Source: Microbacterium sp. T32 (GTDB taxonomy: Bacteria; Actinomycetota; Actinomycetes; Actinomycetales; Microbacteriaceae). Taken from it: a stretch of DNA of 64,000 nucleotides. The notes under the pieces were generated by a model. That model saw only the letters and a program-made list of their open reading frames with translations. It was not told the origin of the DNA and did no database searches. The stretch spans positions 62,001 through 126,000 of the forward strand of contig NZ_LQQP01000016.1 of the NCBI RefSeq assembly GCF_001619615.1. The letters run 5' to 3'. Made by a program: the position numbers and the translations under genes. This document shows, in pieces, positions 7,444 through 15,415 of this stretch (positions within the stretch are counted from its first letter, which is position 1; each line of letters opens with the position of its first letter).

Positions 7444-8669
7444 TCCAGGACGGTGGAGGTGAGCTGCGACAGCGGCTCGGCGAGCGCGTTGATGAGATCC
7501 GTGAGCTGACGCTTGTCCGCGTCGGTCAGCTGCGTGTAGGGCACGAAGCCGGCGTCCGCGGAGCCGTAGGTCGCCAGCGCGGCCTCGAGGTCGGCGTATC
7601 CGGTGTCGATCCGCGTGACGAGCGAGGCACCCTTGTCGCCCTTGGACTCGGCGAAGTCGCGCACGAGCGAGAAGGCCATCTTGGAGCCCTCCACGTTGGC
7701 GGCGAAGTCGTACAGGTCGGTGTGCGACCACCAGTCCTCTTCCCCGCTGATCTTGCCGGTCGCGACCTCGTCGAGGAGCGCGATGGCGCCGTTGGAGATG
7801 CCCGCGACACCCTGGTCGGTGAGCGCCTGCTCGAACGCGTCGGAGTGGACGTAGTCGTAGAGCTCCTGCGTGTCCTTGATCAGGGTCTGGCCGTAGGTCG
7901 CGCGCTCGTCGGGGGTGGACGGCGCCCAGTCCTTCCAGGCCGGGGTCTCGCCGTCGGCGTTGAGGGCATCCTGCGCGGGGACCCACAGGTCCTTCTCGAT
8001 GCGGTGGAAGCCGGTCCACGACAGCCCCTCGGCGGTGGCGTCGACCTCGCGGTAGTCGAGGCGCGGGTCGAGGTCGCCCAGCGCCTCGGCGATCGGCTCG
8101 ATGCGCTCGTAGTACGCGCGCACGCGGGGATACTGGTCGCGCGCAGCCGCGTCGTCGCCGGACGCGTAGACGCCCGCGAACGTCTGCACCGCCGGGAGCA
8201 ACTGCCCGACCTGGTCCTTCACGAACGCGGCGTACAGGTCGATGGCCTGCTGCTTCTGCTCGGCGTCGGCGCCGTCGATCGCGACCGCGTCGCCGGTGAC
8301 GGTGAACGCGGCCTTTCCGACGCCGTCGCCGACCATGCCCGGCTTGCAGAGCGTGAAGTAGTCACCGGGCTGCGCCGTCACGGTGAGGCTGCGCGACGCG
8401 CCGGGAGCGACGTTCTCGACCTCGCCGACGATGCGCAGACCGTCCGAAGCGAGCAGGTAGAACTCCGTGACCTGGTCACCCTTGTTCACCACGTCGAACG
8501 CGAGCGTGCCGCTGCTCGCGGTCGCCGCGGAGACGTCGCAGCCGTCCGCCGTCGAGGTGACGGTGAGGGCTCCGGCGGAGGCGGCGTCGGTCTTGGCGAC
8601 GCAGCCCGAGAGGACGAGGACGGCCGCGCCGGCCGCGGCCGTGGCCGCGAGGAGGCGTGTCGGGTTCAT
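7440..8669 (-). CDS. efeO: Iron uptake lipoprotein EfeO (cupredoxin + M75/imelysin)
   Basis: 409 residues. It has a lipoprotein signal ending LVLSGC (Cys23 lipidated). A cupredoxin-like domain follows (about 30-125, with YFTLCKPGMVGDG). The C-terminal M75/imelysin domain contains the HxxE metal motif in FHRIEKDLW. It binds iron outside the membrane and hands it to the EfeU permease. The start ATG 8667-8669 overlaps the efeU stop (ATGA), and its own stop overlaps the efeB start. The tight overlaps show a single efeU-efeO-efeB transcript under the iron box at 9721-9739. Confidence 0.95.
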   Translation of the reverse strand: MNPTRLLAATAAAGAAVLVLSGCVAKTDAASAGALTVTSTADGCDVSAATASSGTLAFDVVNKGDQVTEFYLLASDGLRIVGEVENVAPGASRSLTVTAQPGDYFTLCKPGMVGDGVGKAAFTVTGDAVAIDGADAEQKQQAIDLYAAFVKDQVGQLLPAVQTFAGVYASGDDAAARDQYPRVRAYYERIEPIAEALGDLDPRLDYREVDATAEGLSWTGFHRIEKDLWVPAQDALNADGETPAWKDWAPSTPDERATYGQTLIKDTQELYDYVHSDAFEQALTDQGVAGISNGAIALLDEVATGKISGEEDWWSHTDLYDFAANVEGSKMAFSLVRDFAESKGDKGASLVTRIDTGYADLEAALATYGSADAGFVPYTQLTDADKRQLTDLINALAEPLSQLTSTVLE

Positions 8670-9667
8670 GATGCTCCGTTCGGGTGGGCGGTGGATGCCA
8701 CGGCGGGCGCGGCATCCGACGTCGGGGAAGGCGCGGCGGCCGTTGCGGCGGCGGTCGGCGCGGAGGGGGTCACCGCGGCCGGGCGTCGCCCCGCCCGCAC
8801 ACCGCGGATGAAGAGGGGGACGACGACGGCGACGTACACGACCCACGCGATCACCTGGAGCCAGGTCATCTGGGGCATGAAGCCGACGGTCGCCTGGAGG
8901 AGTGCGGCGAGTCCGCCGCTCGGGGCGATGACACCGGACAGGTCGAACGCCCAGCCGAAGGGGAATCCGGCCCAGCCGATCGCGACGGCGCCGGTGGTCG
9001 GGTCGATCGGGGCGCCGGCTCCGAACGGGCCGGGAAGGGCGCCGCCCTCCTGTAGATCGTGCGCCGCGTAGGCGAGCACGCCCGCCGCGACGACGACGAG
9101 GAACGCGCCGGTCCACGTGAAGAACCGCCCGATGTTGAGCCGCAGCATCCCGCGGGCGATGAGCCAGCCCAGCAGAGCCGCGGCGACGAGGCCGATGAGG
9201 GCACCGAGGAGAGCGAGCGGTTCGCTGCCGAGCCCCTGGACCATCGACCACAGCAGCAGCGTGGTCTCCACTCCCTCGCGGGCGACCGAGACGAACCCGA
9301 CGAGAACGAGCGCCCACACGCTGCCCTGGAGTGCACGGTCGATGCCGCCCTCGAGCCCGGACTTGAGCGTGCGCCCGGCCTTCTGCATCCAGAAGATCAT
9401 CCACGTCACCATCGCCACCGCCAGCACCGAGAGACCGCCGCCGATGAGCTCCTGAGCCTGGGTCGTGAGGGCGTAGGCGCCGAACGTGAAGATCGCGCCG
9501 ATGACGACGGCCAGGGCGATCGCGAGGCCCACGCCGACCCACAGTCGGGGCAGGGCGTCGCGGCGGCCGAGCTTGGTGAGATAGGCGACCAGGATGCCCA
9601 CGACGAGGGCGGCTTCCAGGCCCTCGCGCAGCCCGATGATGAACGGGGCGAAGAAGGAGGCAAGCAC
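8666..9667 (-). CDS. efeU: Iron permease EfeU (FTR1/OFeT family)
   Basis: 333 residues with seven or so membrane helices. The two REGLE-type iron-binding motifs of the FTR1 family are visible: GLREGLEAALV in helix 1 and VAREGVETTLLLW in helix 4. The C-terminal tail is Ala/Pro-rich and probably cytoplasmic. It imports iron across the cytoplasmic membrane together with EfeO and EfeB. I chose the GTG at 9665-9667 (VLASFFAPFIIGLREGLE). The longer frame from 9757 would place the iron box inside the gene and adds non-family residues. The ribosome site is weak. Confidence 0.9.
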   Translation of the reverse strand: MLASFFAPFIIGLREGLEAALVVGILVAYLTKLGRRDALPRLWVGVGLAIALAVVIGAIFTFGAYALTTQAQELIGGGLSVLAVAMVTWMIFWMQKAGRTLKSGLEGGIDRALQGSVWALVLVGFVSVAREGVETTLLLWSMVQGLGSEPLALLGALIGLVAAALLGWLIARGMLRLNIGRFFTWTGAFLVVVAAGVLAYAAHDLQEGGALPGPFGAGAPIDPTTGAVAIGWAGFPFGWAFDLSGVIAPSGGLAALLQATVGFMPQMTWLQVIAWVVYVAVVVPLFIRGVRAGRRPAAVTPSAPTAAATAAAPSPTSDAAPAVASTAHPNGAS

Positions 9668-9720
9668 GGGCGAAGACCGACTTTCGGAGTTTCGGGTGGG
9701 GACCGCGGAATCGCGGGAGG

Positions 9721-9739
9721 TAAGGACAGCCTCACCTGA
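9721..9739. promoter_or_regulatory. IdeR/DtxR iron box of efeUOB
   Basis: TAAGGACAGCCTCACCTGA matches the 19-bp DtxR/IdeR consensus (TTAGGTTAGGCTAACCTAA) at about 13 positions, with the AGG...CCT half-sites intact. It sits 54-72 nt before the efeU start. Repression by iron-loaded IdeR/DtxR is the expected control. Confidence 0.75.
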
Positions 9740-9872
9740 CTCACCTAGATTACGCAATGTCGGCCACTCCTCGCACCCCGCCGCCCGGCGGGGACCCGTC
9801 GGGCCTCAGGGGAAGCGGTAACCGTCGGCAACATTCGCCCGAGGTCGGCGCGGCCCGACCTAGCCTCGAAGC

Positions 9873-10889
9873 ATGTCCGAGCTGAACCTCCCGATCCTCG
9901 ACCTTTCGCTCCTCGATCAGGGGCCGGAGGCCGCCGCCCGCTTTCGCGACGAGCTGCGCACCGCGACGCGCGACGTGGGCTTCTTCTACCTCACCGGCAC
10001 CGGGATCAGCCCCGAGCTGGAAGCGCGGCTCCTGCAGGCTGCGAAGGACTTCTTCGCGCTGCCGGAGGAGGAGAAGCTCGCGATCGAGAACGTCACGAGC
10101 CCCCACTTCCGCGGGTACACGCGGGTCGGCGGCGAACTGACGCAGGGCCGCGTCGACTGGCGCGAGCAGATCGACATCGGCCCCGAGCGCGAGGCCATCA
10201 ACGACCCGGACGGCCCGGGGTACAACCGGCTCGTCGGCCCCAACCTCTGGCCCGCCGCGCAGCCCGAACTCCGCGACGTCGTGACCGAGTGGCACGACCG
10301 TCTGACCGAGATCGCCCGGACGCTCCTCCGCGCGTGGGCGCTCTCCCTCGGCGCCGAGGAAGAGTACTTCGACCGCCACTTCGGCGATCCGCAGACGCTC
10401 ATCAAGATCGTGCGGTACCCCGGCAAGGACGACCCCACCCCTCAGCAGGGCGTCGGCGCGCACAAGGACTCCGGCGTGCTCACGCTGCTCTGGGTCGAGC
10501 CAGGCAAGGGCGGGCTCCAGGTCCTCCGCGACGGCGAGTGGGTCGACGCTCCCCCGGTGCCCGGCGCGTTCGTCGTCAACATCGGCGAGCTGCTCGAATA
10601 CGCGACGCAGGGATACCTGACGGCCACGAACCACCGTGTCGTCTCGCCGCGGTTCCCAGACGAGCGCATCTCGGTGCCGTTCTTCTTCAACCCCGCGCTG
10701 GACGCGGTCCTGCCGATCATCGACCTGCCCGCGGAGCTCGCCGCCGAGGCCCGCGGCGTCGAGGACGACCCGACGAACCCGATCCACGCCACCTACGGCG
10801 AGAACGCCCTCAAGTCGCGCTTGCGCGCGCACCCCGACGTCGCCGAGCGCTGGCATCCGGATCTGGTCGCCGCCCGCGCGGCATCCTGA
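9873..10889 (+). CDS. 2-oxoglutarate/Fe(II) dioxygenase (isopenicillin N synthase family)
   Basis: 338 residues. It has the N-terminal DIOX_N region (LPILDLSLLD, GFFYLTGTGI). The double-stranded beta-helix core carries the iron ligands: GAHKDSGVLTLL gives His-x-Asp, ATNHRVVSP gives the distal His, and ERISVPFF supplies the Arg-x-Ser that binds 2-oxoglutarate. All catalytic residues are intact, so it should be an active cytosolic oxidase/hydroxylase. The substrate is unknown, and no biosynthetic cluster surrounds it. The start ATG 9873 is 6 nt after TAGCCT (9861-9866), a leaderless start. Confidence 0.85.
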   Translation: MSELNLPILDLSLLDQGPEAAARFRDELRTATRDVGFFYLTGTGISPELEARLLQAAKDFFALPEEEKLAIENVTSPHFRGYTRVGGELTQGRVDWREQIDIGPEREAINDPDGPGYNRLVGPNLWPAAQPELRDVVTEWHDRLTEIARTLLRAWALSLGAEEEYFDRHFGDPQTLIKIVRYPGKDDPTPQQGVGAHKDSGVLTLLWVEPGKGGLQVLRDGEWVDAPPVPGAFVVNIGELLEYATQGYLTATNHRVVSPRFPDERISVPFFFNPALDAVLPIIDLPAELAAEARGVEDDPTNPIHATYGENALKSRLRAHPDVAERWHPDLVAARAAS

Positions 10890-10908
10890 GGCTCACCCCT
10901 CGGCGATA

Positions 10909-10967
10909 AAACGCGATCCACGGGAGGAAACGCACTGACGAGGCGTTTCTGCCCGTGGATCGCGTTT
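10909..10967. repeat. AAACGC-family 59-bp palindrome, copy 2
   Basis: AAACGC, spacer GATCCACGGGAG, GAAACGC, loop ACTGACGAG, GCGTTTC, spacer TGCCCGTGGATC, GCGTTT. The spacers are complementary at 10 of 12 positions. It lies between convergent genes (2OG oxygenase and rpsO), but rpsO has its own terminator at 11072-11100. Confidence 0.85.
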
Positions 10968-11071
10968 GTCGATGGATGCCACGGCCCCGACGCCGCACGC
11001 GCAGCGCGATTCCGCACCATCGAGGCGCAACGGAGGCTGACGCCGCGCCGCAGCATCGCCCGGGAATGACG

Positions 11072-11100
11072 AAGGCCGCCCCACACCGTGGGGCGGCCTT
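11072..11100 (-). terminator. rpsO terminator hairpin
   Basis: AAGGCCGCCCCA / TGGGGCGGCCTT: 12-bp perfect arms with a 5-nt loop, 36 bp past the rpsO stop on the reverse strand. It could also stop transcription arriving from the other side. Confidence 0.8.
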
Positions 11101-11135
11101 CCAAGAATGTTTTGCGCGATTGAACGCTGGTGCGA

Positions 11136-11405
11136 TTAGCGACGCAGACCGAGACGCTCGATGAGCGAGCGGTAACGGTTGATGTCGACCTCCTGCAGGT
11201 AACCCAGCAGGCGACGGCGCTGACCGACGAGCAGGAACAGGCCACGGCGCGAGTGGTGGTCGTGCTTGTGTGCCTTGAGGTGCTCGGTGAGGTCCTTGAT
11301 GCGCTGCGTCAGCATCGCGACCTGCACCTCGGGGGATCCGGTGTCACCGGGGTGCGTCGCGTACTCTTCGATGATCGCCTTCTTGACGTCTGCTTCCAGT
11401 GCCAT
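11136..11405 (-). CDS. rpsO: 30S ribosomal protein S15
   Basis: 89 residues, the normal length for S15. Typical segments are [17 protein letters not shown] and [22 protein letters not shown], which bind the 16S rRNA central domain. It is an early platform assembly protein of the small subunit. A good Shine-Dalgarno (GAGGAAGGGG on the reverse strand) precedes ATG 11403-11405. The roughly 165-nt leader could hold the S15 autoregulatory fold but I see no clear one. The usual downstream pnp gene is not here; the gene is monocistronic with its own terminator. Confidence 0.97.
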   Translation of the reverse strand: MALEADVKKAIIEEYATHPGDTGSPEVQVAMLTQRIKDLTEHLKAHKHDHHSRRGLFLLVGQRRRLLGYLQEVDINRYRSLIERLGLRR

Positions 11406-11569
11406 AGGTGATCCCCTTCCTCTTCGTTGCGCGGCGCCCGACGCCTGATGCGTGGGCTCTCTTTATCCGCGGCCGATCGAACGGCAACCGCATGAGTCTA
11501 CCAGCATCCGGATGCCACCACCCACCCGCCCGCGAACCCCGCCGCCCGGGCGTGCCGTAGCCTCATGGG

Positions 11570-11791
11570 GTGCAGATCACCGTCCGCGTGAAGCCCGGCA
11601 GCCGGCGCGGCCCCCTCGTCGAGGACGGACCCGACGGCCTCCTCGTGCACGTGCGGGAGCGCGCCGCCGACGGTGCGGCGAACGCGGGCGTCGTCCGCGC
11701 CCTCGCGGAGCACTTCGGCGTCCCGCCGCGCGACGTCGAGATCGTGCGGGGGCACACCGCCCGGGTGAAGCGCGTCGAGGTCGGAGAGTGA
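11570..11791 (+). CDS. DUF167/YggU family protein
   Basis: 73 residues, a compact alpha/beta protein of the UPF0235 family. VRVKPGSRRGPLVE and the GAANAGVVRALAEHFGVPPRDVEIVRG segment with the K-R-V-E end are characteristic. The family is widespread and its function is not established. The start is GTG 11570, 6 nt after TAGCCT (11558-11563), so it is probably leaderless. Its stop overlaps the GTG of the following MFS gene (GTGA), implying co-translation. Confidence 0.85.
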   Translation: MQITVRVKPGSRRGPLVEDGPDGLLVHVRERAADGAANAGVVRALAEHFGVPPRDVEIVRGHTARVKRVEVGE

Positions 11792-13089
11792 GCCGGGGCA
11801 GCGCGCTGATCGACCTGCGCCCCCTCACCTCGTCCCCTGCGTTCGCGCGCCTGTGGATCGGTTCCACTCTGTCGGGCATGGGCGGGCAGCTCACGGTCGT
11901 CGCCGTCATGCTGCACGTGTTCGAGCTGACGCAGAGCACGTTCGCGGTGTCGATGATCGCCGTCGCGGGCCTGGTCCCGATGGTCCTCGCGGGGCTCTAC
12001 GGCGGCATGCTGGCGGATGCCTTCGACCGCCGGACCGTCGCCCTCCTCGCCGCCTGCGTGACGTTCGTGTCCACCGCTCTGCTCGCGGCCCTGGCGTGGA
12101 CGGGGATGGAGAACGTGGCATCCCTCTTCGTCCTCAGCGTCGTCAACTCGGCCGCGAACTCGATCGTCATGGCCACCCGCTCGGCGATCACGCCCCGTCT
12201 CCTCCCCCGCGACCTGCTCCCCGCCGCGGCGGCCCTGCAGGGGGTCACGGTCGGGATCATGGTCATGGCCGGCCCGGCGCTCGCGGGCGTCCTCGTCGCG
12301 TTCGCGGGCTACGCGTGGACCTACTCGCTCGACGTGCTGCTGATGACGTCGCTGTTCCTCGGCCTGTGGTCGCTACCGAGGCTGCGCCCCGAGGGCGAGA
12401 TCGTCCGGCCCGGCCTGGAGTCGTTCCGCGACGGCGTCCGGTTCCTGCGCCGCGCCCCGAACATCCGCCTGCAGTACCTGCTCGACATCACCGCGATGAC
12501 GTTCGGCCAGCCGATCGCCCTGTTCCCCGCGATCGGCGCGGTCCTCCTCGGCGGCGGCGCGATCACGACCGGCATCCTCACCGCGGCGATCGCGGCGGGG
12601 GCGTTCCTGTCCAGCCTCTTCTCCGGGCCGGTCGGCCGCGTCCGCCGGCAGGGCCTCGGAATCGAGCGGGCGATCCAGGTCTACGGCCTGTCGATCGGGG
12701 CGTTCGGCCTGATCCTGCTCGCCGCGACGCTCGGGTGGATGCGCCCGGCCGACACCGGCGAGAACTCCGGGGCGGTCGCGCTGATCGTGCTCGCGGCGAT
12801 CGTCCTGGCCGTCTCCGGCGCATCCGACAACGTCAGCGCCATCTACCGCTCGACGATGATGCAGGCGGCGGTTCCGGATGCCATGCGCGGGCGCCTCCAG
12901 GGCATCTTCATCGTCGTGGTCGCCGGCGGTCCCCGCGTCGGCGCGCTCTACGCCGGCACGCTCGCGACCCTCACGTCGCTGTGGGTGCCTCCGTTGTTCG
13001 GTGGCATCCTGATCCTCGCCCTCGTCGGCGTGCTCGTGCGCTTCTCGCCGCGGTTCCGCGAATACGACGCGCTGAACCCTGTGCCGTAA
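11788..13089 (+). CDS. MFS transporter (EntS/MFS_3-like)
   Basis: 433 residues with about twelve membrane helices. It begins with PAFARLWIGSTLSGMGGQLTVVA and has the loop 2-3 motif GMLADAFDRRTVALLA. The C-terminal half holds the segment AVPDAMRGRLQGIFIVVVAGGPRVG typical of the enterobactin-exporter-like (MFS_3) subfamily, which exports siderophores, drugs or macrolides. The substrate is unknown. The start GTG 11788 overlaps the yggU stop and has GAGG seven nt upstream. The open frame continues upstream, but only in the shadow of yggU. Confidence 0.88.
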   Translation: MSRGSALIDLRPLTSSPAFARLWIGSTLSGMGGQLTVVAVMLHVFELTQSTFAVSMIAVAGLVPMVLAGLYGGMLADAFDRRTVALLAACVTFVSTALLAALAWTGMENVASLFVLSVVNSAANSIVMATRSAITPRLLPRDLLPAAAALQGVTVGIMVMAGPALAGVLVAFAGYAWTYSLDVLLMTSLFLGLWSLPRLRPEGEIVRPGLESFRDGVRFLRRAPNIRLQYLLDITAMTFGQPIALFPAIGAVLLGGGAITTGILTAAIAAGAFLSSLFSGPVGRVRRQGLGIERAIQVYGLSIGAFGLILLAATLGWMRPADTGENSGAVALIVLAAIVLAVSGASDNVSAIYRSTMMQAAVPDAMRGRLQGIFIVVVAGGPRVGALYAGTLATLTSLWVPPLFGGILILALVGVLVRFSPRFREYDALNPVP

Positions 13090-13167
13090 GGTCAAGGACC
13101 GGCGGATTCCGGACGTCTGAGTCGGCCGCCCCCGCGCGTGTCGGAGCCCGGGCCTAGGGTCGGGATC

Positions 13168-14085
13168 GTGACATCCGCTCCGTCCCCCTCTCCCGTCTCC
13201 GTCACGGTGCAGTTCGTCCTCACCGGCATCGTGTGGGGGTCGAGCTTCCTGTTCATCGCGGTCGCCCTCACCGGCATGACGCCCGCGCAGGTCGCGGGTG
13301 GCCGACTGCTCTTCGGCGCGCTCGCGCTGGCGGCGGTGGTCGCGATCCGGAGGGAACGGATGCCGCGGAGTCTCCGCGTCTGGGCGCACCTGTGCGTCCT
13401 CGCGGTGTCGTTCTGCGTCATCCCGTTCCTGCTCTTCGCGTGGGCCGAGCAGCACGTGTCGTCGGGGCTCGCGAGCATCTTCAACGCCACCACGCCGATC
13501 ATGACGGCGATCATGGCGTGGGCGGTCTTCCGCGTCGAGCGGCTCCGGGCGGGCCAGCTCGCCGGGATCGCGCTGGGCATCCTCGGGGTCGTCGTCATCA
13601 TCGCCCCGGGCGCGCTCGCCGACCTCGGAGGCAGCACGGTCGCGCAGCTCGCGCTCCTCGGCGCCACCGCCTGCTACGGGTTCAGCCTCGCGTACATGCG
13701 CCGGTTCCTCGGGAACGCCGGACTGTCGGGCATCGCGTTCGCGTTCGGCTACATCGGCCCGGCCGCGGTCCTCATGCTGCTGCTGTCGCCGCTGATCCTC
13801 GCCGAGCCGATGACCCTCACTCCTCCGGTGATCGGGAGCATCGTCGCCCTCGGCGTCCTCGGCACGGGCCTCGCCTACGTCTGGAACCAGAACACGCTGC
13901 GCGCGTGGGGCCCGACGCGCGCGTCAACCGTGACCTACATCACCCCGGTCGTCGGGGTGGCCCTCGGCATCCTGGTCCTGAACGAACGGCTCACCTGGAA
14001 CGGGCCGACGGGCGCGGTCATCGTGTTCCTCGGCATCCTGCTCGTGCAGGAGCGCGTGCGCCTCGGTCGCCGCGCCCGCGCCTGA
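13168..14085 (+). CDS. EamA-domain DMT-family transporter
   Basis: About 305 residues, ten hydrophobic segments in two EamA repeats. The first repeat shows GIVWGSSFLFIAVALTGMTPAQVAGGR and LASIFNATTPIMTAI. The second ends RASTVTYITPVVGVALGILVLNERL, the usual DMT signature. The likely role is metabolite or amino-acid export across the cytoplasmic membrane; the substrate is unknown. The GTG at 13168 is preferred because TAGGGT (13155-13160) ends 7 nt before it. An in-frame GTG at 13138 is the alternative. It converges with yceI across a strong terminator. Confidence 0.85.
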   Translation: MTSAPSPSPVSVTVQFVLTGIVWGSSFLFIAVALTGMTPAQVAGGRLLFGALALAAVVAIRRERMPRSLRVWAHLCVLAVSFCVIPFLLFAWAEQHVSSGLASIFNATTPIMTAIMAWAVFRVERLRAGQLAGIALGILGVVVIIAPGALADLGGSTVAQLALLGATACYGFSLAYMRRFLGNAGLSGIAFAFGYIGPAAVLMLLLSPLILAEPMTLTPPVIGSIVALGVLGTGLAYVWNQNTLRAWGPTRASTVTYITPVVGVALGILVLNERLTWNGPTGAVIVFLGILLVQERVRLGRRARA

Positions 14086-14142
14086 CACGGCACCGGGGCG
14101 ACGCGCGCGCCGGACAGCCGCGCCGCCGCACCCCGGGAAACG

Positions 14143-14180
14143 ACGACGGCCCCGGATGTCGAAGCATCCGGGGCCGTCGT
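14143..14180. terminator. Bidirectional terminator between EamA and YceI genes
   Basis: A 16-bp perfect stem, ACGACGGCCCCGGATG and its complement (14165-14180), with a 6-nt loop. It lies between two convergent stop codons and should serve both strands. Confidence 0.85.
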
Positions 14181-14188
14181 GAGGGCGA

Positions 14189-14749
14189 TCAGGCCTGCAG
14201 GGCGAACTGCAGGTCGAGCTCGATGGTGACGTCCTTGCCGACGAGCACGCCGCCGGTCTCGAGCGCGGCGTTCCACGTGAGGCCGTAGTCCTCGCGGTTG
14301 ATGACCGTCTTGGCGGTCGCGCCGGCCTTGTAGTTGCCCCACGGGTCGGTGCCGAAGCCACCGAAGTCGATGGCGAACGTGGCGGGCTTGCTGACGCCGC
14401 GGATCGTGAGCTCACCGTCGACGAGGAAGTCGCCGTTCTCGACGCGGGCACCGGTCGAGCGGAAGTCCATCGTGGGGTAGGTCTCGGTGTCGAAGAACTC
14501 GGCCGAGCGGAGGTGCTGGTCGCGACCCTCGTCCTTGGTGTCGACCGAGGTGACGTCGACGGACGCCTCGACCGTGGCCTCGAGCGGGTTCTCGGGGGCG
14601 ACCAGGGTCGCGCTCTTCATGCCGAAGGTGCCGCGGACCTTGGAGATCATCATGTGGCGGACGGTGAAGGTCACCTCGCTGTGCGAGGGATCGAGCACCC
14701 AGGTGCCCGCCTTGTAGCCGGGGATCTCGAGCGTGGTCGTGTCGGTCAT
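14189..14749 (-). CDS. YceI family lipid-binding protein
   Basis: 186 residues. It has the YceI beta-barrel signature: GTWVLDPSHSEVTFTVRHMMISKVRGTF, then the EATVEASVDVTSVDTKDEGRDQHLRS block and the central FRSTGARVENGDF strand region. Family members bind isoprenoid chains such as polyprenols; in Gram-negatives they are periplasmic. Here the ATG (14747-14749, after AAGGAGTGAC) gives a short hydrophilic N-terminus without signal peptide, as is usual for actinobacterial cytosolic homologues. The ligand and role are unknown. Confidence 0.9.
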   Translation of the reverse strand: MTDTTTLEIPGYKAGTWVLDPSHSEVTFTVRHMMISKVRGTFGMKSATLVAPENPLEATVEASVDVTSVDTKDEGRDQHLRSAEFFDTETYPTMDFRSTGARVENGDFLVDGELTIRGVSKPATFAIDFGGFGTDPWGNYKAGATAKTVINREDYGLTWNAALETGGVLVGKDVTIELDLQFALQA

Positions 14750-14844
14750 GTCACTCCTTGAGGTCTGGGGAGCCAGATCGGCGTCCTGCCGGGGTCCAAC
14801 TCGCATTCATCCGAATGTATTCCACGATTCCCGAAAAACACGAA

Positions 14845-14870
14845 CCCGAGGGGGCCGGGGCTCCCTCGGG
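14845..14870 (-). terminator. Terminator of the FKBP gene
   Basis: CCCGAGGG / CCCTCGGG arms with a 10-nt loop, 27 bp past the FKBP stop on the reverse strand. Confidence 0.65.
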
Positions 14871-14897
14871 CGCGTGAACAGGCGGTGAAACGCTCGG

Positions 14898-15263
14898 TCA
14901 GCCCACCTTGAGCAGGTCGATGATGAAGATGAGGGTCTTGCCGCCGAGGAAGTGGCCGCCGGCGGGGCCGTAGGCGAGGTGCGGCGGGATCACGAGCTCG
15001 CGGCGTCCACCGACCTTCATGCCCGGGATGCCGTCCTGCCAGCCCTGGATCAGGCCGCGCAGCGGGAACTGGATGCTCTCGCCGCGGCCCCAGGACGAGT
15101 CGAACTCATCGCCCGACTCGTACTCGACTCCGGCGTAGTGCACGGTGACGGTGTCACCGGGCTTGGCCTCGTCGCCGTCGCCGACGATGATGTCGCGGAT
15201 GACGAGGTCGGAGGGGGCGGGGCCGGTGGGAGCGTCGAACTCCGGCTTGGTGCGATCAGTCAT
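14898..15263 (-). CDS. FKBP-type peptidyl-prolyl isomerase, cytosolic
   Basis: 121 residues, a single FKBP domain. KPGDTVTVHYAGVEYESGDEFDSSW, FPLRGLIQGWQDGIPGMKVGGRRELVIPP and the AYGP segment with a C-terminal FIIDLLKV strand match the family exactly. It catalyses cis-trans isomerisation of prolyl bonds. There is no signal peptide, so it is cytosolic. The ATG 15261-15263 has TTGGAT 6 nt upstream. A second FKBP in this window (57836-58801) is a lipoprotein, so the two serve different compartments. Confidence 0.93.
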   Translation of the reverse strand: MTDRTKPEFDAPTGPAPSDLVIRDIIVGDGDEAKPGDTVTVHYAGVEYESGDEFDSSWGRGESIQFPLRGLIQGWQDGIPGMKVGGRRELVIPPHLAYGPAGGHFLGGKTLIFIIDLLKVG

Positions 15264-15311
15264 GACTCCATCCAAGCACGCGCCCGGCACCCGTGAACCC
15301 CCTGGACGAAG

Positions 15312-15362
15312 ACTCAGCGCCCGGTGCCGCGGCGATGCCTGCGTGTCTCCCGGGCGCTGAGT
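15312..15362. repeat. Intergenic palindrome with ACTCAGCGCCCGG arms
   Basis: Perfect 13-bp arms (ACTCAGCGCCCGG, 15312-15324; CCGGGCGCTGAGT, 15350-15362) around a 25-nt loop, lying between two reverse-strand genes. It could be a terminator for prsW, whose stop is 54 bp away, but the loop is unusually long. It resembles the other palindromic elements of this window in size and setting. Confidence 0.55.
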
Positions 15363-15415
15363 TGGCCTATATCGATGGTGCTCCCGCTCCCCGACGCGTG
15401 TCAAGACCCCCTCGG

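Noticed and set aside
6154..8019. A 621-residue continuous reading frame suggesting a fusion upstream of efeB
   Set aside because: Residues upstream of the GTG at 7443 are the out-of-frame shadow of efeO; the Tat signal begins just after that GTG and the GTGA overlap fits coupling.
10909..10967. AAACGC palindrome as the rpsO or 2OG-oxygenase terminator
   Set aside because: rpsO has its own hairpin at 11072-11100, and another copy of this element lies between divergent genes (34865-34923), where a terminator makes no sense.
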